Below the pieces are notes generated by a model. It ran no database searches. It saw only the letters and a list, made by a program, of their open reading frames with translations, and was not told the DNA's origin. Positions 32,808 through 41,890 of a DNA stretch of 64,000 nt are shown piece after piece. Location of the stretch: positions 17,298,001-17,362,000 of the forward strand of contig OX377202.1 in the NCBI GenBank assembly GCA_947396885.1, given 5' to 3'. The stretch is from Heligmosomoides polygyrus polygyrus. Its lineage: Eukaryota > Nematoda > Chromadorea > Rhabditida > Heligmosomidae. The translations under genes were made by a program, and so were the position numbers. Each line of letters begins with the position of its first letter. The stretch's first letter is position 1.

Positions 32808-34093
32808 TGGCGTTGTTTCGCGATACCGTCGCTGGCGTTCCTGGCTCCGATAAGGAGATTGTCGACGTACGTGTTGGCAAGGATTTCCTTCCTCAAGCTG
32901 CTGTCGCTGTTGCGTTCCAACGCATACTTGATGGACATGCTAAGAAGGAACGGGGAGGCGTTTACGCCGAATGGAATGCGCGTAAATCTGAGGATGCGTA
33001 TATTGTTCCTGGTAGGTGGCTTGGATGGATATTTGAGCCACAGGAACCTGGTTGCATCCCTTTCGCTCTCCTGCAGGCGAATTTGGTGGAACGCCTTTTC
33101 GACGTCGGCTGTGATAAGAACTGGAGTGAGTCGAGCGCGGAGTAATGTTCCGCAAAGGTCCGGAAGCATAGTGGGACCTTGATGTATGCAGTCATTGAGG
33201 CTTGGTGCGCCTCTCATATGACTGGACGCATCGAATACGATGCGTAATTTTGTAGTTTTGCTGTCTTCCTTAATGACAGCTTGATGGGGTATGTAATAAA
33301 GTGGGGTGCCTACTGGAGGCTCTCCTGTAATGTCCTCGATTATGCCGGCTTTGAGCTGTTGCTCAAATGTATTGCAGTATTCACTCCACATCTTGGGATT
33401 GACATGGAACTTCCTGTATTGACTTTCGAGCCTTCGCATAGCTAAGGCTTTGTTGTCCGGCAAAGGAGGGTGATTGGCCTTCCACGGAAATTTCACGTGG
33501 ATTATGCCTTTTCTCATCTGGACTGTATCCTTGTATTGCTGGATGATCTCCGAGTCCGTTGTGTCACGGTCTTCGTCCGCATCCGCTGAGTCGAGGGCGA
33601 GCAGCCTGCGGACCATGGAGTCCGTGTCAGAACTGCTCTCTTTTTGCTCGACTAAGGTCGAGTTTATTTGCGGAAACGGAGCATTGGGACCGGATAAGAT
33701 TGGACCCAGCTTAGTGTAAGTCTTTACTAAGCCCGATGGGAGTTTCTGATTGTGGTTTAGGTCAATGACGCTCCAATAATAGTCCATCCCTATTAAGATA
33801 TCGACATCTGCCGTATCTCCAGTGGATGGTTTGTGGAGAGTAGTCATGACCTTTTCCTCCTCTGGGACCGACGTAATGTACGATCTGGTCCAGAGTTTAA
33901 GCTTCACTGTAGTGCCCGTTACTGGATTCTGGAGTGTGATTCTGACTTCGTAAGACGTTTTGGTGTGATGATGCCCACCGAATGTAATAGCTGTAATGTC
34001 CTGAGGATGTCTTAAGACCGAGAGATTTAGCCGTCTCCTTACGGATAAAGCTGTGCTGACTGCCACTGTCCAGGAATATAGTGAGCAGTTCAT
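32657..34093 (-). pseudogene. pol: Protease C-terminal part and reverse transcriptase of BEL/Pao Pol
   Basis: 478-codon frame. VDILIGMDYYW (97-107) belongs to the Pao-type aspartic peptidase. RT motifs follow: LRIVFDASS (283-291), ITADVEKAFHQIRL (327-340, catalytic D330), RIPFGVNASPFLL (372-384) and TYVDNLL (408-414). The last is the YxDD box with Asn in the fourth place, a variant I recall from some Pao elements. The protease active site itself (LDSGSQHSF) is in the neighbouring frame at 34136-34020. A one-base shift near 34015 separates them. Confidence 0.92.
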
Positions 34094-34136
34094 CGGCCTT
34101 AGTATTGAAATTGTATGTCTGGGCTTCTACTATCAT
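34020..34136 (-). pseudogene. pol: Aspartic protease active-site segment of Pol
   Basis: The frame starting at 34136 contains TIFLDSGSQHSFI, the catalytic D-S/T-G of a retroviral-type aspartic peptidase, which matures Gag-Pol. It leaves frame shortly after KSLGL, and homology continues in the frame of 34093-32657. No ATG is needed if Pol is made as a Gag-Pol fusion; the gap to gag's stop at 34182 is about 45 bases. Confidence 0.85.
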
Positions 34137-34181
34137 GAGCCGAGGTGATCGTCCTGGCGACCTCGATCGGCACGCGACCGT

Positions 34182-36155
34182 TTAACGGGACGCATCTGTT
34201 ATTACTGCCGTATGGACCTCGGTCTGAAGCTCTGACTCTGAAGTGGCTTCGGACTCATCTGCGTCCGTCGTAATGACGTCTCGAGATGAATTAGTGCAGT
34301 GCTGTGTAGTGAGTGGATCGCTTTCGAGAGGATCCCTGAAATGAACTTTGGGACGAGGAGAGTCCTTCCTACCCCTATAGCGTTCCTGACGAGGGGAAGG
34401 CGACCGATCTGAGCCGCTTGACGACCTTGAGGATCGTCTGCGGTCGTTGCGTTCTTCTCTGCGTGGAGAACGGTAGCGACGTGATCTTGGTCTTAGCGAA
34501 TAGCTTCGTCGCGGTGAGCCTGAACTGGACCGGTTACGTGCTCTGCGTTGATTAAGGCAGAGTGCCTTGTGATGTTCCTGCCGGCAGATGGAGCAAGGTG
34601 GGGCCTGACAGTTTTTGCTTCGATGTCCGGTCCGAAGGCACTTCCAGCAGAGTTGGCGGTCGCGGATTATTTCTCTCCTGCTGTAGTGGGATTGTACTTC
34701 AGTGCACTGCTCGGGTTCGTGTCTGCCACGAACGCAGAAGGGGCATCGTGATGATCTCCTTCTGTTTGGCGAATGCTTCCGCCTAATTGGACTGTACTGG
34801 GGGGACGGCGAGCGTCGCCGCTCCGTCCTGACGGGGGAGCGTGAGCTGTGTTGTCGTGCCGTCCTTGTATTGTGGGAATAGCGTTCTGGGTCGTTGTCCT
34901 CCATGACTTCCAGCCTATCGACAACTTTATCGAGGGCGGACAGGAGGGTGTTGACGTCCCAGTTCTCACCTATCGACCTCATCTCACCCACTTTGTCCCT
35001 GGTGTTGTTCGGGAACTTTTTTATCGTGCGCATGTGGGTTGTAGATGCGGGGTGCTCACCTAGCCTCTCGAGCTGTACCCACAAAGACTTCAGCGTGCAC
35101 AATGTTGTGCGCTGGGACAATGGTGACCTGTGGGCTGGTGGAACAGCTTCGAGTTGCCTCTGGAGCTTATTCCGCAGAGGTTCCGGTCGCAGGTATGTAT
35201 TGGTGAGGATCTTAATTGCCTCGCTGTAGTTGACCTCTGTGAGCTGTAATGCTGAAATGAGTTTGAGAGCGTCTCCCTTGAGTTTCCTTCTAAGATAGAG
35301 GAACTTTGTGATAGCCGGCACACTGTTGTTATTGTGCACCGCTGCTGTGAATAGCTCCCAGAACTCGGGGAATGAATGCATCTCACCCGAAAAATCTGGG
35401 AGTTCAAAGGGAGGAAGTTTTATGTATTGGTTAGGATTGCAACTGTATTGGTCAGCTTGGAGCTGACTTGGAGGCGGTGCTTGATACATGGCGGTGGGCG
35501 GAGCTTGCCCCTGCGCCGCACTGTCCTGCCTAACTGGTGATGGCAGCCCCAGAGGGGTCGCTGCCGACGGAGGGAATTCTCCGTTCATATAATATTGCTG
35601 TATTGGGCCGTTGGGAGCTGGTAATCCAGACTCCCTATAAGTAGGGTTGACAGTGTCACCCACTGTATTGGCTCTATGCGGGGCAGTGCTTGGAGCGGAA
35701 GGGGTGCTCCTATCCTGAGCGGCCTTAACTCTTGCGAGCAGCCGCTCCGCATCTGCCACGAGCTGGTCGCACGCGTTGGCATCCCAGTGGGACTGTAAGT
35801 CCCCTAGGACGCTGGCCTCCTCTTCCGGGGAGGCCTGACCTTCGGCCAGCGCGTGCGGCCCCTCCCAGCGATCCTCGAGTCTCTTAAGGAGACTCCGAAT
35901 GCACTGTGCGTGGTAGTTGATGTTAAACTCACGCCTACTTCCTGTCGACTCGTCCGGGCTGGCTCGGCCTCCGTCCGGGGCGGGTGCCAAATGGCGCTCC
36001 GCTTCTTCCAGGGCCTTCCTCAGCGTGTTGACGGTCTTCGTAATCTGCGCCTTGGTCGCTCCGATGGTAGACATCGTAGATAGCTCGGCTGCGGGTTTAC
36101 CTGGAACACGCACTATGAATAATGACATATGGGGCCCCATACGGGGGGGCCCCAC
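34182..36155 (-). CDS. gag: Gag polyprotein of BEL/Pao element
   Basis: 657 codons from the first ATG at 36155; a second ATG at codon 28 (36074, MSTIGATKAQ) may be the real start, since a coiled-coil-like KTVNTLRKALEEAERHL follows it. Residues about 248-295 (LPPFELPDFSGEMHSFPEFW onwards) match the Pao Gag core domain. Three zinc knuckles follow: CX2CX4HX4C at 471-484 and 503-516, and a CX2C…H…C variant at 521-533. Arg/Ser-dipeptide tracts at about 439-470 and 537-597 give the protein an SR-protein-like character. An acidic tail ends it. Gag packages element RNA in cytoplasmic particles. The frame is intact. Confidence 0.93.
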   Translation of the reverse strand: MGPPRMGPHMSLFIVRVPGKPAAELSTMSTIGATKAQITKTVNTLRKALEEAERHLAPAPDGGRASPDESTGSRREFNINYHAQCIRSLLKRLEDRWEGPHALAEGQASPEEEASVLGDLQSHWDANACDQLVADAERLLARVKAAQDRSTPSAPSTAPHRANTVGDTVNPTYRESGLPAPNGPIQQYYMNGEFPPSAATPLGLPSPVRQDSAAQGQAPPTAMYQAPPPSQLQADQYSCNPNQYIKLPPFELPDFSGEMHSFPEFWELFTAAVHNNNSVPAITKFLYLRRKLKGDALKLISALQLTEVNYSEAIKILTNTYLRPEPLRNKLQRQLEAVPPAHRSPLSQRTTLCTLKSLWVQLERLGEHPASTTHMRTIKKFPNNTRDKVGEMRSIGENWDVNTLLSALDKVVDRLEVMEDNDPERYSHNTRTARQHSSRSPVRTERRRSPSPQYSPIRRKHSPNRRRSSRCPFCVRGRHEPEQCTEVQSHYSRREIIRDRQLCWKCLRTGHRSKNCQAPPCSICRQEHHKALCLNQRRARNRSSSGSPRRSYSLRPRSRRYRSPRREERNDRRRSSRSSSGSDRSPSPRQERYRGRKDSPRPKVHFRDPLESDPLTTQHCTNSSRDVITTDADESEATSESELQTEVHTAVITDASR

Positions 36156-37080
36156 GCGACGAGTGCGGATCGACGGAGGACACGATGGAACAAATGCTCA
36201 GGATAGCCAACTGGAGCGGATAGAAGGGGAGACTGCTACTGCTACTGTAAAGTGAAGAAACTACTACTAAAATGTGGGAAATATATAAGGGAACACTAAG
36301 AAGAATTAAAAAGACTGTAATGCTGGTGCATGGAATAAACCTGTATTGCCGACGAGGAAACTGGTGACTCCCCTTTTTTACCTAACCCCGACTACTACAA
36401 AAAAAGGGGGTGTGCTTTGGGTGCGCGCTGCGCCAACCCCATACGAGCGCTGCTGTCGCTCGGGGGTCCGGAAGCGTCCCCATCTGCCGTGAAGGGGGGG
36501 GGGGTTTGCTTTCCCAACCCAAAGCAAAAGAAGGGGGGAGAAGGCTGTAGTACGAGGGAGGGGGGGGGGCATAGCTAGCGCACTACCCGGGTACGAACGG
36601 GGGGACTCTGGTGCTGCGGCAGCGATCCATTCAAACACCAACACCTACTGCCTGGACCGGGTGGCCAACCCGTATGGCAGAGGATCAATGAGGCGCCTCC
36701 CCTAGGTGCGACCAGGGCTTACCATGCCTGGTACTGACAAGCTCGGGCTCGAGCACTCCTGCCGCCGACGCCCCGCGCGTCGCCCGGTCCCCACACCGCT
36801 TTCCTACCGTCATGCGCTAGCCCAAGCGCTGCCCATCCAGTGCCCAGCAGCGCTTTATGCGGCTGTCTGCCACCCAGCCAGATGGTATGCGCGCTGCCGT
36901 GGCCCTGGATGGGAGCTGTAATGCTTGTTTGCCCCAACCCACTCAAAAGACCCCAAGGGGGGGGGGTACTACAGTCACCCAGGGGAAGGCATGGTTCCCT
37001 CGCATCAGGGCGTGGTAGGGCCGGATTTTACAGCCGACTGACTTAATGGCCAGCCGGCAAACGGGTCCGGTTACCAACGT
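36156..37080 (-). other. 5' leader of the retrotransposon
   Basis: 0.93 kb between PBS and gag without a supported coding frame. It holds several G runs of 9-12 on the top strand (about 36497-36508, 36560-36569, 36957-36967), and an inverted copy of the LTR polyadenylation segment at 36321-36341. Packaging and dimerisation signals would be expected here. Confidence 0.6.
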
Positions 37081-37091
37081 CCGATGCACCA
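37081..37091 (-). other. Primer-binding site, tRNA-Gly type
   Basis: Immediately after the 5' LTR the minus strand reads TGGTGCATCGG. This is complementary to a tRNA 3' end CCGATGCACCA, as in nematode tRNA-Gly(GCC) from memory. Complementarity stops after 11 bases. Confidence 0.65.
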
Positions 37092-37954
37092 TGTTGCGAA
37101 TCGGTGGCCCCACTCGCGAGGGAGCATGCCCTGTTGAGTGTGGTCCCCCACTCGCCCCGTGGTGCTACGAGGTACCCAAGAACCCAGGACCCAAGGGGGA
37201 CATAAGGGAGACCCCATGCTGTGAACAGGCCACGCCCCCCTCCCTGGCAGACGGGGGCCCCGCGCGGTGACTTCTACCCCTTCGCGTTCACAGCGCCTGG
37301 ACTGACGCACGCCCGCACCTCAGGGGCGTGCTGTACTGCATCCCGACTGTATTGAGCACACCTTGCCCCCTGAGTTACCCGACAACTACAAGAAACCCCA
37401 TACAACCCACTAGCAATAAACATACACAATACCAATACCAATAACACAATAGTAAGGGACTCACCACCTTCCTCGTCTTGTGCAGGACACATAAATATAA
37501 CCACGGTTTATTCCATACACCAGCACCGCACGACCATAAGAATAATAGCAGCTAGATACTAGGATATATGGAATAGGAGAGGCCGCTCCGGCCGGTGGAA
37601 CTGTAGTGGCTATCCGAGGCTAGGCGAGCCCCATCCAGGCTCGCCGTCCTCCCTGTACTGCAGCCGGCTGTATTGCGATGTGGAGAGCGGCAAGGCTCCG
37701 CTCGGAAGATCCCCGGGATGATGATGAAAGCGGGCTCACAATGGCGGCGCCCCAGAGCCGCGCCCGCGCAGCCGCTCGACGTGTCGATGGAAGTTAGGAA
37801 TGAAGTCGGCGGGGGGCGGCGCATAGCCGGCCCGCCGATCGATAGCGTGCGCGGGCAGGCCGGAGTCTCGGGAGCGCCTCATCGGGGTCCCGAGCGGATA
37901 CGGTAGCCCGCGGGAGTATGAAGTAAAAGGGAGCGAGCTATCGCATTCGCGACA
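37092..37954 (-). repeat. 5' LTR of the BEL/Pao element
   Basis: 863 bp, carrying promoter and transcription start for the element. On the minus strand a TATA-like ccatatatcc lies near 37563-37572, AATAAA at 37507-37512, and a good 5' splice-site match (GGTGGTGAGT) near 37461-37470. The last could be the donor for spliced subgenomic RNA. Confidence 0.93.
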
Positions 37955-38055
37955 CAGTTGGACGAAGCGTCGGCTGTTGCGTGCACCCGATTCTAGGTTC
38001 CTAGTTCGGAGTTTTCATCCCGGCGAGACAAGCGTCGCATCCTTCCTGGATCGAT
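37955..38055 (+). repeat. Remainder of the SINE hit by the retrotransposon
   Basis: Starts with the duplicated cagtt, then gtcggctgttgcgtgcaccc and a B-box-like gttcctagttcggag. After a diverged body (gatcgatgaattatagctcc) it fades out near 38055. It continues the head at 26481-26498. Confidence 0.7.
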
Positions 38056-38104
38056 GAATTATAGCTCCATTTCTTAGACCAGATATGAAATCATTTCTTC
38101 TAAC

Positions 38105-39005
38105 AAGTAAGTTTGACGCTTTCCAAATCAAGCTGAACTTCCCCAAAATCAAAGCGAGCTCTTCCAGACTAAGGTAAAATTCTACGAGAAGGTTAGAATA
38201 ATTTTTTATCCAAGAAAAAATTAAGTATGACTTTTTTGAATTGTTTTTTAGTTCGCATGCTCCAATAAGTGAACGTAGTATTTGAAGTGTTACAAAAATT
38301 TTACTTTTTTAGGGAAAAAACTATCTAGAATTTGTTAAAAGGCGTAAGAAAGAAGCAGTCAATTATTGCATTTAAAAAGATTTCTCCGCATGCATTCAGC
38401 TAGACCGTTGCAATTTTTCACACAAAAACCCATATTGCTGTTTCAAGTAAGTAGCATTACACTATCGATCGAGTAAAAATCGCAGCGTGCTAGACAAGTG
38501 CATGGCGCTCACCTCTTTCTTTAGCAACGAGTGCATCTCTTCTTGCTCTGGAATGAATTCTAAACCCCAATTTCTCCTAAAAAAATTAAAATTTCACAAA
38601 ATTTCAAAGAAAGTCACATTAAATTTTACCTGCACAAAAAATTATACTATTTCAGATTGTCTCTGTTTTAATGTGGAAGGAGCTCGTTTTGATTTGGAAG
38701 ATTTAATTTATCTATTTATGACGTGGACTAACGACACACGTGAAAATACAATGTTGGAATAAAAAGCCCACAACAACTAATCAAAAACAAACATATACAA
38801 CTGACTTCACTCATTGTACGCGTAAAAGCAGCTTCTTGAAACCATGCAAGGATAGATCTAAGACTTCCTCAGTTGTGCTCAAAATATAATTGAACTCGCT
38901 TAGACGTCTGTAGGTGTAGATGATCACTTTGTTTTCAAAAGCGTCAACCTTGCTTAAAAGAGTGTCCAATTAGACTTGAAAACATTCAATCTAGTTGGAA
39001 AAGAG
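38105..39005. mobile_element. AT-rich TIR element, copy B
   Basis: Left part gtttgacgctttccaaatca and right part (38934-39005), read on the other strand as gttgacgcttttgaaaacaa and caaactgggctcttttccaa, are similar inverted ends. They are of the same style as 25679-26463. The interior is AT-rich and non-coding. Termini are uncertain. Confidence 0.4.
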
Positions 39006-39839
39006 CCCAGTTTGACATGAAATGGTCCACTGTAGCTACTTTGCAAAACGAAGAAACGCGATGCGTTCCTGCATTCAAGGAGGCGTATCGCTTCGAGTGT
39101 ACACAGTACAGTAGTGGATTGCATGAGCTTATCGGCACCCACTCACCATCACAGGGAAGGAGGAAAGTGATGAGCAAGCTGTCGAAGCTGAAATAAGCAC
39201 CTGTTAATCTGACTTGGATGGGCACTTCTCTGATAGCTGCTGGCAGAATACTGATGTCGAAGACCATCTGAACTGTTCCATGACAACGAATGTCGTCGCC
39301 TAGATGAGGACATACAGGCAGTTCACTTCTGTAGTTAGGGCTAACTGGATGGTCACGCGTATGGGCGTGAATGAATGGAGTGGTAAGAGCATATGCCATA
39401 TAACAGACACGAAAATAGGCGGTTCACTGAGGCTGAAGGCTGATGCATAGGCATCCACTGCACGAAGAACATGTAGATCCTTGAGAAAGGGAATACCATA
39501 CGCTCACTGTAGAAAAACCTAACTCAAATAGAACATTTCTGCAGAATGGGGGGAGTAATTTCAAAAGCTCACGAATGCATGCGTTTTCCATCTCGGCTTC
39601 CTAATTTCAGAGACTTTTTTGCGAGTGGCAAAAACGAAGTGCGCGTTTCTGCATCGAAAAAATCGCTCACGTCATGTTTGATTAATCCGTGTATTATTGG
39701 CATATAACTTCAGAAGATCGGTCAAGAAATCTCCACCGTTCGGAAGGCCTACTTTCAAAAAACAACGATGACACTCCAATTTTACTGTCTCGATAATGCC
39801 CAGAAGATTTTCATTCAGCTTTATGTCATATCACCTGTG
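39006..39839. other. Anonymous non-coding stretch
   Basis: No recognised domain or repeat in about 0.8 kb. Confidence 0.35.
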
Positions 39840-39998
39840 GTCCTGTTGGCCATCAACTTGGGGCCAACAACGTCTCCCTGTCCCGTGCCAGAGTGCTCCA
39901 ATGGACCCTCCCCGTTGGAGTGACACGAAGAGCGTCATATCCCTCGCTCAGGGCTTTCACGAAGAAGTCCGAGCAACGCGTTGGTGTTCGTCTTGGTG
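39840..39998 (-). pseudogene. RTE-type LINE 3' coding remnant, copy 3
   Basis: The minus strand encodes [20 protein letters not shown], then [20 protein letters not shown], the same RTE C-terminal tail as at 18770-18956. It is open for about 45 codons, then stops. The upstream RT part is not visible. Confidence 0.72.
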
Positions 39999-41229
39999 TT
40001 CTGTTGTGAAATTCAGCGGAATCCACTTCGTGGTGGCTCTCCTACAGTGGATGCCTGCGAAACGCCTTGAGGTTCCGTTTATACTTCCATCGCCGAGCGA
40101 CGCAACGGGCATGTATAGTGGCTGAATTGATCGACCGCGTCGTTTGATCAATACGGCCACCATACGTGGCGTCGCGTCGTTCGGCGTCGAAATATAAACT
40201 GGCCCTAATTAGCCAGCCCACCTAATTTTCTACGACTTGGCCCATGCAACAGCGTCTTTGCTCTTCGAACGCCGACGTTTTTTGGAACTCCAGGGGCCTT
40301 CTTTCCATTCAGCACATAAACACCTCGAGGAGGAATACCTGCGGCGAAGTTCCTTCTTTGGAGATCTAGACCCGTTGGGTAAAACAATGATATGGAAGGG
40401 TGCGCTCAACATGCTTTTCTTCGCGAAGAAGTATCTTCTCCTCTAACGATAAGAGATCGCAGAAACCAATGGTACGTTAACACGACGTTCCAACGTGTTG
40501 AAGAACTTGCGCTCAAAAAACGTGGCTTGACTAAAACGCCAAAATATGAAAGAAAACCACTGGCTTCAACTTGCTTTAAAATTTTTTATTGTAGAGCAGA
40601 AGAACGAAGGATGGGAATTTTTAAAACAACCTAAAAAGACTTGTTATAATAAAAAGAAAGTGGCTTACGTCGCCACCAAATTCATAGATGTTTCATCTTC
40701 AGCACAAGCCAAATCACTGGTTCATCATTTTAATCGTTGGGATATTGCCTCATGAGCTTACGACATGAAAATAATCCTCTCAAAGGTAGCAATTTAGCCT
40801 CAAGTTCACTGACTAATTGCTAGCATTCGGGCTAAATTTGATCGACGGTTCATCACTAGGTTTGTGCTAACCAGGAAGTTGCTCTATGAGCAAGAATAAA
40901 TCTAAGGGTGGCAGCAGGGAACAAGCAGTGAAATTCTGCACGGTTGTCTTGGTGGATTCGTAGGGACGTTTGAACTAATGGGTGTTCGGAGTTACTGGAC
41001 AAATCGCGGTCTCGGAGACCAACATACTTCTTCAATGTATCCCTTACAAGGAAAGATTTCCAACTCGTGGTGAGCTTTTCTGATGCTTTTTTTGACAGGA
41101 TGTAGGGCGTGTGAGCAAAGTCCAGAGTTACAGTTAGCTTTTGCTGAACATCTTTTTAAAGACCAGAAAAGGAGGTGTGAAAACGTGTGCGCAGCACTCA
41201 TCAACCTCTACCACACCCCACGAGATGTC
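39999..41229. other. Anonymous stretch
   Basis: No supported gene. An imperfect palindrome (ttgatcgaccgcgtcgtttg and following atcaa) lies near 40127-40150. Confidence 0.35.
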
Positions 41230-41340
41230 CCTCGGTGGCGCAGTAAGTAGGAGCGTAGGAGCGCCTCATAGAAGCACACCGGCGGGCTTTTCAGTCCGAG
41301 TCCGCACTCTGCCAAAATTTTTGCAACACAGGATTGTTGT
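41230..41340 (+). repeat. Possible tRNA-derived SINE head (third type)
   Basis: A-box tggcgcagtaa at 41236-41246 and a weaker B-box-like tcagtccgagtcc at 41290-41302. No tRNA fold; body not defined. Confidence 0.4.
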
Positions 41341-41345
41341 TATTA

Positions 41346-41633
41346 CGCTTTCTCATAACCACGGGAGTCAATGTTAGACCATCAATGCTTACAAACCAAG
41401 GCTGTCTATTTGCGCCTTTATATGCGCTAGTTTTTTTTCCGTGGGTGGCAGTTGGTTATGTCGATGTTCACCCTGGACCTTTCTCTGCACCCTCGAATTA
41501 CGCGTTCAGCGAAGACGAAGTGGTCATTGCTTGCCAGGGAGAAGATTGTTCCTCACCGACTTCTATAAGATGCTGCTGGCGTGACACGCACTTGTGTTTT
41601 ACTTGCTTCGTAGCTTTATACCATAGTTGTTGA
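41346..41633 (+). pseudogene. LINE-type Cys-rich ORF remnant
   Basis: A frame with a hydrophobic stretch (LVFFPWVAVGYVDVHPGP) resembling the degenerate 2A-like DVxxNPGP junction of some non-LTR retrotransposons, here HPGP. It is followed by a Cys-rich string (ACQGEDCSSPTSIRC) parallel to that at 22.7 kb. A stop follows after about 50 residues. Family assignment is tentative. Confidence 0.35.
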
Positions 41634-41890
41634 CTAAAAGGGAAGAACAATAATACCTTTTATTTCCAGAAAAATGATATGATGCAGATGCGCATCGCTT
41701 CCACTCCGGCTGAGTCTTGGTCACCAGTAGTACACCAGCCGTTTTTGGGCCTCTGAAGACGACGATGAGGTTGTATCGTCAGACCGATAATAACCGCTAG
41801 GGGTGCTTCCTTACATAGCATCGAAATCCAACACATAGAAACGTACGCCTACTACAGATAGACTGATGCCCTGCTGAGTTGCACCCACGC

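Larger units (their letters stand above)
26499..37954 (-). mobile_element. BEL/Pao LTR retrotransposon, full length
   Basis: An 11,456-bp element transcribed on the minus strand. Long terminal repeats at 26499-27360 (3' LTR) and 37092-37954 (5' LTR) begin tg… and end …ca. Target duplication cagtt lies at 26494-26498 and 37955-37959. In transcription order: 5' LTR, PBS, 0.94-kb leader, gag (36155-34182), protease/RT/RNase H/integrase (34136-30172), a 2.8-kb 3' region with one more ORF, PPT, 3' LTR. Order PR-RT-RH-IN, three zinc knuckles in Gag, a Pao-type peptidase and the 5-bp duplication place it in BEL/Pao. LTRs differ at about two positions, so insertion is recent, yet pol carries three frame breaks. 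Confidence 0.95.

Noticed and set aside
30423..36083. CRISPR-like reading of the regularly recurring ctgtattg motif
   Set aside because: The motif is only 7-8 bases, spacing is irregular, and it lies inside eukaryotic retrotransposon coding sequence; it is not a repeat-spacer array.
37046..37310. Protein-coding frames in the LTR such as the one containing GGPTREGACPVECGPPLAPW
   Set aside because: They are identical in both LTRs, lie in regulatory sequence and have no conserved domain.
41334..41633. Secreted cysteine-rich host protein
   Set aside because: The hydrophobic stretch ends in an HPGP string typical of retroelement junctions and the Cys pattern repeats at 22.7 kb; a TE remnant is more likely.
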